Shown piece by piece: positions 57,665-64,000 of a stretch of DNA of 64,000 nt. The position numbers were made by a program, and so were the translations under genes. The notes beneath the pieces are model-generated. The model did no database searches, was not told where the DNA came from, and saw only the letters and a list, made by a program, of their open reading frames with translations. Numbering within the stretch: the stretch's first letter is position 1; each line of letters starts with the position of its first letter. The stretch is from a bacterium (GTDB lineage Bacteria > Actinomycetota > Acidimicrobiia > Acidimicrobiales > Bin134): positions 1 to 64,000 of the forward strand of contig JAPPAP010000031.1 of the NCBI GenBank assembly GCA_026705465.1, written 5' to 3'.

Positions 57665-58792
57665 ATGATGAGCAAGAGCCTCAAGGGACTGATCGCTTTA
57701 TTGGCAGTCATTGCCCTGTTTGTGGCGGCGTGCGGCAACGATGACGATGCCGCTGACGAGCCTGCGGCACCGGCGGCCACTGAGGCGCCGGCCGCGCCCG
57801 CGGCCACTGAAGCCCCCGCGCCCACCGAGCCTCCCCCGCCGCCTCTTCCCGAAGTGTGCCAAGGGCAAGACGGCACCGGCCTCAAGGTGGGCTATGGCGA
57901 TCTAACTGCTGGCATTCCCTTCGTGACCCAGGTGTTGGACAACATCAACGAGGTGGCAGATGCGTGCAACTTGGAAATCGTCTACGCCGACAACAACCTC
58001 GACGGCGAGACAGCCTTGGAGAACGCCCGCACATTCGTGCTGCAAGACGTGGACGGAGTGATCGAATTCCAGATCGACGCCGGCATTGAAGCTGCGCTGT
58101 GCGAGGAGTTGCGGTCAGAGAAGCCGGATCTTCCGGTCATCGCAATCGATATTGCCCACCCGTCGTGTGCTCTGTTCTTCGGCGCAGACAACGGCTACGC
58201 GGGCGAGTTGGCCGGCGAGGCTCTTGGCCAATGGGCCCAGGAGAATTGGAACTGCGAGGTAGACCTGATTGTCACCATGGAATCGTTCGTGGTGGGCCAG
58301 GTGAATATCGATCGGGCCAACGGCATGGTCCGCGGCATCTCCAATGTGTGTTCCGATCTGGCCTACGGCGATTTCGAGAACTGGGCTCCCGAGGTGTCTG
58401 ACTCAATCGTTACTCGCATCAACGGCGGCGGCACCACCGACGGCGCCTTCCCGCTGGTGCTGGACACCTTCACGGCAAATTCCAGCGCCCGCATTCTGGT
58501 GGTGAGCCTCAACGACGACATGGGCTTGGCCGCGCTGGCCGCGTCCAATGAGCTGGGTATCGCCGACAATGTGGCCATCGCCAGCCAGGGTGCAGATGCA
58601 ACCATCCACGAGGAGATCCGCGATAACCCGAATTACATCGGCTCTACCGGATACTTCCCGGAGTCCTACGGCACGTATGTGGTGCCCGCCATCATCAAGA
58701 TGATCAACGGCATCTCGGTGCCAGATCCGCTCTTTGTTGATCACGTTCTGATCAGCGCAGACAACATCGACGAGTTCTACCCGGCCGGCTGA
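57665..58792 (+). CDS. Sugar ABC transporter substrate-binding lipoprotein (RbsB-like)
   Basis: 375 residues. Lipoprotein signal with lipobox (FVAAC, Cys about 23), a Pro/Ala/Thr/Glu linker (about 30-60), then a Peripla_BP_4 type sugar-binding domain. VGYGDLTAGIPFVTQVLDNI begins the binding domain. A GGGGAG ribosome site lies 5 bases before the first of two adjacent ATGs. Binds a monosaccharide, sugar alcohol or similar compound outside the membrane; solute unknown. First gene of an importer operon under operator O2. Confidence 0.92.
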   Translation: MMSKSLKGLIALLAVIALFVAACGNDDDAADEPAAPAATEAPAAPAATEAPAPTEPPPPPLPEVCQGQDGTGLKVGYGDLTAGIPFVTQVLDNINEVADACNLEIVYADNNLDGETALENARTFVLQDVDGVIEFQIDAGIEAALCEELRSEKPDLPVIAIDIAHPSCALFFGADNGYAGELAGEALGQWAQENWNCEVDLIVTMESFVVGQVNIDRANGMVRGISNVCSDLAYGDFENWAPEVSDSIVTRINGGGTTDGAFPLVLDTFTANSSARILVVSLNDDMGLAALAASNELGIADNVAIASQGADATIHEEIRDNPNYIGSTGYFPESYGTYVVPAIIKMINGISVPDPLFVDHVLISADNIDEFYPAG

Positions 58793-58794
58793 TG

Positions 58795-58822
58795 CAGCAG
58801 GGGTGAGCACCCGAAGTTGCTG
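58795..58822 (+). other. Intercistronic stem-loop between binding-protein and permease genes
   Basis: Just after the stop: CAGCA/TGCTG (58795-58799, 58818-58822) encloses GGGT/ACCC with loop GAGC. No T-run follows, so not a terminator. It may stabilise the upstream message so the binding protein is made in excess. Confidence 0.45.
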
Positions 58823-58830
58823 ACAAGCCG

Positions 58831-59829
58831 ATGAGCACAACCGAAACTGATTACCCGCAAGCCGGGTCTGCGGGAGAGACGCTGGCCCAGCGGGCATCGC
58901 GCCTGTTCATCTCGGTGCCTCCGGAAGCAGTCCTGCTCGTGGTGCTATTGGCCATGGGCGGGTGGTTCTGGAACAGCTCCGAAGTGTTCATGACCACCAT
59001 CAACATGCGCAACGTGCTGTTGTCGGTGTCGGTTTTGGGCATCTTGGCTGCTCCGTCCACGCTGCTGCTGATTTCCGGCAACTTCGACCTGTCTATTGCC
59101 TCCAACGCGGCCATGTGCGGTGTGGCCGTGGCCATGGTTGCCGACAACCATTCCACCGCGCTGGCCATCTTTGTCGCGGTTATCGCCGGCCTCTTGGCGG
59201 GGGCGCTCAACGGCCTTCTGGTCTCCGGACTGGGGATCGCTTCCATCATCGTCACGCTGGGCACCTTCCAGGCCTATAGGGGGATCGCCCGATTGATGGC
59301 CAACGGTCAGACAATCCGGCTTCGGGGTGAGATCGATTTCATCACCGATCGGATAATCGGAATTCCGACCCAAGTAGTGCTGTTCATCATCATCACGGCC
59401 ATCACCATGTTCATTGTCCGCTACACCCGTTTCGGCCGGGCGGTGTATGCCATCGGGTCCAATCTGGTGGCTGCCCGCTTGGCCGGCATCCGGCAGCGCC
59501 CAACGGTGTTCGTGCTGTTTTTGGTGAGCGGGGTGATGGCTGCTTTGGCCGGTTTGATCTTGGCCTCGCAGCTTGATGCTGCATCTCCCAATGCCGCGAC
59601 CGGTGACGAATTGAAGGTGGTAGCCGCGGTGATTCTCGGTGGTGCCAGCCTCTCAGGGGGTCGGGGGACGATCATCGGAACACTATTGGGAGTGCTGATT
59701 CTGGGCGTGCTGCAGAATGGCCTCACCCTGCTGAGCGTGACGTCGTTCTGGCGGGATGTGGCGACCGGCACCGTGCTCATCGCCGCGGTCGGCCTCGACC
59801 GCGTGCGGGTCATGCTCGGCGGGCAATAG
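58831..59829 (+). CDS. Sugar ABC transporter permease (RbsC-like)
   Basis: 332 residues with about 8-10 membrane helices. SGNFDLSIASNAAMCGVAVAM and ILGGASLSGGRGTIIGTLLGV are the permease signatures of the ribose/xylose/AraH group. It forms the membrane channel with the RbsA-like ATPase. The start is 38 bases after the binding-protein gene. Confidence 0.93.
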   Translation: MSTTETDYPQAGSAGETLAQRASRLFISVPPEAVLLVVLLAMGGWFWNSSEVFMTTINMRNVLLSVSVLGILAAPSTLLLISGNFDLSIASNAAMCGVAVAMVADNHSTALAIFVAVIAGLLAGALNGLLVSGLGIASIIVTLGTFQAYRGIARLMANGQTIRLRGEIDFITDRIIGIPTQVVLFIIITAITMFIVRYTRFGRAVYAIGSNLVAARLAGIRQRPTVFVLFLVSGVMAALAGLILASQLDAASPNAATGDELKVVAAVILGGASLSGGRGTIIGTLLGVLILGVLQNGLTLLSVTSFWRDVATGTVLIAAVGLDRVRVMLGGQ

Positions 59830-59834
59830 CTGCG

Positions 59835-61379
59835 ATGGAAGGACAACCCGACCCTGGTCCACTGCGAGTGGCCGGGCGCGGCCTGCGCAAGAGCTTCGGG
59901 GGAATAGAAGTTCTGCACGGTGTGGACTTGGAGGCGGTAGGGGGCAGGGTTCTCGCCCTCCTGGGAGAGAACGGCGCCGGGAAGTCCACTGCGGTCAAGA
60001 TCTTGGCGGGCGACTATCGCAGAGACGGCGGCGAGATTCTGGTGAACGGCGAACCGGTGATTATCCGGTCACCCCGCGATGCTTCCGATCTGGGAATCCG
60101 GGTGATCTACCAGGAGTTCTCCGATGCCCCCGACCTGACAGTGTCCGAAAACCTCTCACTCGGCAATCTGCCTCGCAATCGCCTAGGCCTGGTGGACTGG
60201 GCTGCGATGCGGCGTGACGCTGAGGCCATCCTCGATGAGCTGGGCATAACGCTGGACCCCAAAGCAATCGTCGGGTCGCTGAGGGTGGCCGAGCGCCAAA
60301 TCCTGGAGATCGCCCGAGCGCTGGCCGGCGACGCCCGGATGCTCATCCTCGATGAGCCCACCTCCGCCTTGACCATCGAGGAGACGCAGACCCTGTTCTC
60401 GTTCATCCGGCAATTGAAGGCCCAGGGGGCAGCCGTCATCTACATCACCCACCGCTTGGACGAAGTGGAGGAAATTGCCGACGATGTCTTGGTCTTCCGC
60501 GACGGTTATGTGGTTGCTGAGGGCCCGCGCTCGTCATTCACCCGCCATGACATGGCGGAGGCCATGGTGGGGGCGAAGCTGGACGAGACGGTGGCCAGTC
60601 TTCATGCCGATCATGCTGAGCCCGGCCAGCCCATGCTGGAACTGAGCGGCGTCACCCTTGAGCCCTTCTTCGAGAATGTGGATTTGACGGTGAGAAGCGG
60701 TGAAATCGTTGCGCTTTTCGGCCGGTTGGGATGCGGTTCTATGGAGTTGGCCGAGTCGGTCTTCGGGCTGAAGCGGCTCGATTCGGGAGAGATGACCGTG
60801 GCCGGCGTCGAGGGCCAGGTGCGGTCGCCAACTGCTGCCGCCCGGCGAGGGGTGGGATTCGTGCCGGTCGACCGGAAGGAGGAGGGCCTGCTCACCGTGC
60901 TGTCCGTGGCGGAGAACCTCAGCGTTGCCTCGTGGTCGCTCCTCACCCGAATGGGCTTGCTGTCGCCCAAGGCTTCATTGAAGGTGTACGAGCGGTGGCA
61001 GGACAGGCTCGCCATCCGAGGCACTCGGGGCGCCCGCCAGGTGGTGTCCACGCTGTCGGGAGGCAACCAGCAGAAGGTGGTTCTGGGCCGCTGGCTGGAG
61101 CGGGATTCGAAGCTCTTGGTGATGGCTGAGCCCACCAGGGGGGTGGATGTGGGCGCTCGGGCCGAGATTTATCGGGTGCTGCGAGGTTTTGCCGACGAGG
61201 GGCTAGCCATCCTGGTTGTGTCGTCGGACATCGAAGAGGTGCTGCGAATTTCCGACCGCATCATGGTCATGTCCAGGGGTGTGGTCGTTGCTGAGCATCC
61301 GGCGGGAGGAGTGGATCGGGCCCAGTTGGTGCGAGAGGCTGCCGCCAGCCACTACGAGGCCGCCGCGACGGGGGGATGA
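59835..61379 (+). CDS. Sugar ABC transporter ATP-binding protein (RbsA-like, double ABC domain)
   Basis: 514 residues with two fused ATPase domains. The first has GENGAGKST (about residue 42), LRVAERQILEIARAL and ILDEPTSAL; the second has a degenerate P-loop (FGRLGCGSMELA, about 296) and LSGGNQQKVVLGRWL with MAEPTRGVDVG. The asymmetry is usual in RbsA. It powers the importer with RbsC-like permease. Overlaps the M81 gene by 4 bases. Confidence 0.94.
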   Translation: MEGQPDPGPLRVAGRGLRKSFGGIEVLHGVDLEAVGGRVLALLGENGAGKSTAVKILAGDYRRDGGEILVNGEPVIIRSPRDASDLGIRVIYQEFSDAPDLTVSENLSLGNLPRNRLGLVDWAAMRRDAEAILDELGITLDPKAIVGSLRVAERQILEIARALAGDARMLILDEPTSALTIEETQTLFSFIRQLKAQGAAVIYITHRLDEVEEIADDVLVFRDGYVVAEGPRSSFTRHDMAEAMVGAKLDETVASLHADHAEPGQPMLELSGVTLEPFFENVDLTVRSGEIVALFGRLGCGSMELAESVFGLKRLDSGEMTVAGVEGQVRSPTAAARRGVGFVPVDRKEEGLLTVLSVAENLSVASWSLLTRMGLLSPKASLKVYERWQDRLAIRGTRGARQVVSTLSGGNQQKVVLGRWLERDSKLLVMAEPTRGVDVGARAEIYRVLRGFADEGLAILVVSSDIEEVLRISDRIMVMSRGVVVAEHPAGGVDRAQLVREAAASHYEAAATGG

Positions 61380-62851
61380 CAGGACCAGGCCGGGTCGCGG
61401 TTGGCCAATTTCTGCTGGAGGCCAACACATTTACGCCACTTCGGTCAGAGCTTGACATCTTCGCGGCTGCCGGCCTTCTGGAGGGGCCTGGGCTCATTCG
61501 GGAGGGATTGCCCGATGATGAGTTGGCGGTGGCCTGGGATGGACTGGTCGCCCGCGGGTTTACGCCGGTTCCCACCGTGCGAGCATGGGCCGGGGCCGGG
61601 CCTCCACTGACCACAGCGGCCTTTGAGCAGATCATGTCGGCCATCGTCGAGCCGATGGAGCCTTCGCTGGCCGGCGTGCTGCTCTCGCTGCACGGCGCAT
61701 CAGCAGCCGAGGGGGTGGACGATCCAGAGGGTGTGATCTTGGAGGAAGTCCGTCGTCGAATCGGTGGCGGTGTACCGATGGCCGTGACACTGGACTGCCA
61801 CGCCGGCCTCACCGCCCGAATGCTCGAGAACGTCGACATCATCACCGGCTATCGCACCGTCCCCCATGTGGATTTGGCCCGCACTGGAGCCCAAGCTGCC
61901 CGGCTGTTGGCTGATGCCATCGACGGTCTCATACGCCCGGTGGTTAAGCATGCGGCCATTCCCATGCTTGCTCCGGCTGACCGTCAGAACAACGATCTTG
62001 AGCCCTTCCGGTCTCTCATGGGGGGTTGTACCGTCGCCGAGCAGCAACCCGGTGTGCTGGCCACTGCCTTTTTCCCCTCCCATCCTTGGCGTGACGTACC
62101 TGAATTGGGGTGGAGTACCTGTTGTACTGCCGATGGAGACCCCGAGTTGGCCGATGAGACAGCGTCAGGTCTGGCGGCGGCAGTCTGGGCGGCCCGAGAG
62201 GAGATGATCGGGGGTCGCCGGCCTCCATTGGACAAGGCATTGGCCGAGGCGCTGGATGGGACCCCGCCGTTTGTGCTGGCCGATGCCGGGGACAGCCCCA
62301 GCGGGGGTTCGCCGGGGGATTCCACTGAACTGCTGCGTGCCGCCAGCCATATGAAGGACCGAGCCATTTGGCTTACCGTGCGGGATCCGGAGGCCGCCTC
62401 CGCGGCTGCGACCGCTGGCGTGGGCGCGACCGTAAGTGTGAGCTTGGGCCGCGGGGGAGCAGGAGAATACAACCAGGCCACCCGGCTGGAAGCTGAGGTA
62501 CTGGCCGTTCCCGAAGGGACCTTCGCCTATACCGGGTCGCTGGCCATGGGCAAGACCGGTGATCTCGGGACCGCTGTATTGTTGGCCGCGGGGGAAATGC
62601 GGGTGGTTGTCCACAGCCAGACGGTCATGGTGATCGATCCCGCCCCCTATGTGGCTGCTGGATTGGACCCGGCCCAAGCGGAGGTCTTGCAAGCCAAATC
62701 GCACGTCAGCTATCGAGAGGGTTTCGCCCCGATCACCACCAGAAGCGTGGTCGCCAACACCGGCGGGCCCACTGCGGCCGATTTGACGTTGCTGGAGTAC
62801 CGGCGAAGGCCTGTTCCCATGTTCCCGTTCGAGTCCGACGTCCGCTTCTGA
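61376..62851 (+). CDS. M81 family protein (MlrC-like metallopeptidase/hydrolase)
   Basis: 491 residues. VGQFLLEANTFTP at the N-terminus, MAVTLDCHAGLTARM (Asp and His) and TVPHVDLARTG (His) match the MlrC N-terminal domain (DUF1485), and a second, beta-rich domain starts about residue 300. MlrC is known for the last step of microcystin breakdown, but most homologs sit beside sugar transporters and act on unknown compounds. Overlap with the importer ATPase gene by 4 bases says it works on the imported solute. Confidence 0.88.
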   Translation: MTGPGRVAVGQFLLEANTFTPLRSELDIFAAAGLLEGPGLIREGLPDDELAVAWDGLVARGFTPVPTVRAWAGAGPPLTTAAFEQIMSAIVEPMEPSLAGVLLSLHGASAAEGVDDPEGVILEEVRRRIGGGVPMAVTLDCHAGLTARMLENVDIITGYRTVPHVDLARTGAQAARLLADAIDGLIRPVVKHAAIPMLAPADRQNNDLEPFRSLMGGCTVAEQQPGVLATAFFPSHPWRDVPELGWSTCCTADGDPELADETASGLAAAVWAAREEMIGGRRPPLDKALAEALDGTPPFVLADAGDSPSGGSPGDSTELLRAASHMKDRAIWLTVRDPEAASAAATAGVGATVSVSLGRGGAGEYNQATRLEAEVLAVPEGTFAYTGSLAMGKTGDLGTAVLLAAGEMRVVVHSQTVMVIDPAPYVAAGLDPAQAEVLQAKSHVSYREGFAPITTRSVVANTGGPTAADLTLLEYRRRPVPMFPFESDVRF

Positions 62852-62872
62852 CCCCGCCCTCGACCGGCCAAA

Positions 62873-63583
62873 TCACCCCATAGACCAGCCGCCGCAGATA
62901 TCGATGGTCGCGCCGTTGACGAAGCTGGCTTGGTCGCTGGCCAAAAAGGCCACCACCTCGCCCACATCGCGGCCCTCGCCCATCCGGCCGACCGGGATCT
63001 GGGATAGCACTCGCTCGAGCAGGTCGGGGTCTCGCTCGATCTGCATTTGAGCCATCGGCGTGTTGATGCCACCGGGAAGTACCACATTGACCGTGATGCC
63101 TTGCGGTCCGTAGTGGCGGGCCAGCGACTTGGTGAAGGCGACTAGCCCGGCTTTGGAAGCGGCGTAGGCCGCCGCGTGAGATATCGCGCCAGTGCGGGCA
63201 GCCACGCTGGCCACGTTGACAATCCGACCCCATCCCTTTGCCCCCATCGACCCGATCAATCCCTGGGCCAACAGGAACGGACCTCGCAGATTGACGGCGA
63301 TCGTCTCGTCGAACTGCTCCAACGTCAGTGATTCGAAGGGCACTTCATGTAGGACGGCGGCGTTGTTCACTAGCACATCCACAGGCGGAAGGACGTCAAT
63401 TAGCTCGGCGCAGGCCTTGGGATCGCCGAGGTCGACAATGTGGGTCGAAAGGAAGGGCCCCTGGTTGTGCTCGACGATGTCGACTCCGACGACTTGGTGG
63501 CCTGAACGGCTCAGTGCGTTGGCACAAGCCAAGCCGATTCCCCGGGCCGATCCCGTGATCAGCGCGATACGGGTTTCGCTCAT
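62873..63583 (-). CDS. Short-chain dehydrogenase/reductase
   Basis: 236 residues. ALITGSARGIGLACANAL and AAAYAASKAGLVAFTKSL with Tyr-x-x-x-Lys. Perfect AGGAGG ribosome site before ATG. Converges on the M81 gene and is divergent from the COG3618 amidohydrolase across 101 bases containing operator O3, so it is probably in the same regulon. Substrate likely a sugar acid or similar hydroxy compound. Confidence 0.9.
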   Translation of the reverse strand: MSETRIALITGSARGIGLACANALSRSGHQVVGVDIVEHNQGPFLSTHIVDLGDPKACAELIDVLPPVDVLVNNAAVLHEVPFESLTLEQFDETIAVNLRGPFLLAQGLIGSMGAKGWGRIVNVASVAARTGAISHAAAYAASKAGLVAFTKSLARHYGPQGITVNVVLPGGINTPMAQMQIERDPDLLERVLSQIPVGRMGEGRDVGEVVAFLASDQASFVNGATIDICGGWSMG

Positions 63584-63632
63584 CCTGCCTCCTGATCTTC
63601 AAACCTGTTCCCAGTCTCTGGAGGATGGGCTG

Positions 63633-63651
63633 GAAACGTTTCGAGTAAGGT
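63633..63651 (+). promoter_or_regulatory. LacI-type operator O3 and -10 box of the amidohydrolase gene
   Basis: The perfect palindrome GAAACGTTTC (63633-63642) stands 3 bases before TAAGGT (63646-63651), in the spacer region of a promoter reading toward ATG 63685. Same 10-bp core as O2. Confidence 0.65.
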
Positions 63652-63684
63652 AGCGGGCCAAGCAATTTCAGGAAAGGACCAAGC

Positions 63685-64000
63685 ATGGCTGAGCGGCTTG
63701 ACTTCGTCGATACCCATGTCCACTTTTGGGAGCGACCGCATCCGAAGCTCCAATGGGCGTGGTTGGCTCCCGATGCCGTGCATCCGCTCTTGGGTGAGAT
63801 CAAGCCGCTTAAAGAACTAACCAACTATGTGGCCGATGACTTGCGGACCGACACCGCTGACCTGAACGTCAACAAGATCATCCACGTCCAGGCCGCTATT
63901 GGCTCCGACGACCCGGTGGACGAGACGGAGTGGTTGCAGGAGATGGCCGATGCCACCGGATGGCCGACCGGTATCACTGGAGATGCCCGGCTTCAGCACG
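63685..64000 (+). CDS. COG3618 amidohydrolase (lactonase-like), cut by right edge
   Basis: Open frame from ATG 63685 to the window end (first 105 residues). FVDTHVHFW (residues 7-15) is the metal-binding N-terminal motif of the COG3618 TIM-barrel hydrolases (L-rhamnono- and L-fuconolactonase type), followed by a conserved-looking VNKIIHVQAAIG. AGGAAAGGA lies 8 bases upstream. It probably opens a lactone or hydrolyses a related intermediate made by the SDRs. Controlled by operator O3. Confidence 0.88.
   Translation, partial: MAERLDFVDTHVHFWERPHPKLQWAWLAPDAVHPLLGEIKPLKELTNYVADDLRTDTADLNVNKIIHVQAAIGSDDPVDETEWLQEMADATGWPTGITGDARLQH

Overview
The window is GC-rich, gene-dense bacterial chromosome with short intergenic gaps, many ATGA/GTGA overlaps and GTG/TTG starts. 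Gene content points to an actinomycete: a MurT/GatD lipid II amidation pair, two LLM-type (F420-dependent class) oxidoreductases, a GarA-type FHA protein between gcvH and MerR regulators as in Mycobacterium tuberculosis Rv1826-Rv1830, and many crotonase, CaiB, MaoC and SDR genes. I infer a free-living or host-associated member of the class Acidimicrobiia; the class is an inference, the phylum is well supported.

Layout. 0-5.3 kb: a lipoprotein cut by the left edge, an amidohydrolase, two unknowns, a crotonase and a CaiB-type CoA-transferase. 5.3-10.5 kb: minus-strand epoxide hydrolase-murT-gatD-nucleoside hydrolase, preceded by trpS. 10.57-10.73 kb: a MITE-like inverted-repeat element. 10.8-21 kb: scpA-scpB-rluB-aroH-tyrA-aroA-cmk-plsC, then ispH divergent from a PDZ/radical-SAM DUF512 gene and der. 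21-26.2 kb: PP2C-type phosphatase, tRNA-Pro(GGG), an N-acyl-D-amino-acid deacylase-like enzyme, a DUF2079 membrane protein, HIT protein. 26.4-31.8 kb: pgsA-gcvH-garA-merR-hpt-DUF151 nuclease-merR-nuclease-gcvT. 31.8-33.4 kb: two tandem TlpA-like thioredoxin lipoproteins whose first active-site cysteine codon is TGA, most simply read as selenocysteine. 33.5-40.5 kb: branched-chain-amino-acid-type ABC uptake locus with an MFS-LivF fusion and a LivH-LivM-LivG fusion broken by one in-frame TGA. 40.7-53 kb: acyl-CoA and redox catabolism with trpC and aroC interspersed. 53-64 kb: a catabolic cluster (enolase-superfamily enzyme, three SDRs, VOC protein, a Cys-rich unknown, RbsABC-like importer, MlrC-type M81 protein, COG3618 amidohydrolase) tied together by three GAAACGTTTC-like LacI-type operators.

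The main points for follow-up are: (i) the paired UGA-containing TlpA lipoproteins with a shared hairpin just after the UGA; (ii) a TANNNT box 6-8 nt before the start codon at 16 genes, implying widespread leaderless transcription and fixing several starts; (iii) a 104-bp structured intergenic repeat in two copies whose outer stem shows compensatory changes; (iv) inverted repeats over the gcvH and second merR promoters; (v) the MFS-LivF fusion and the TGA-split LivHMG.
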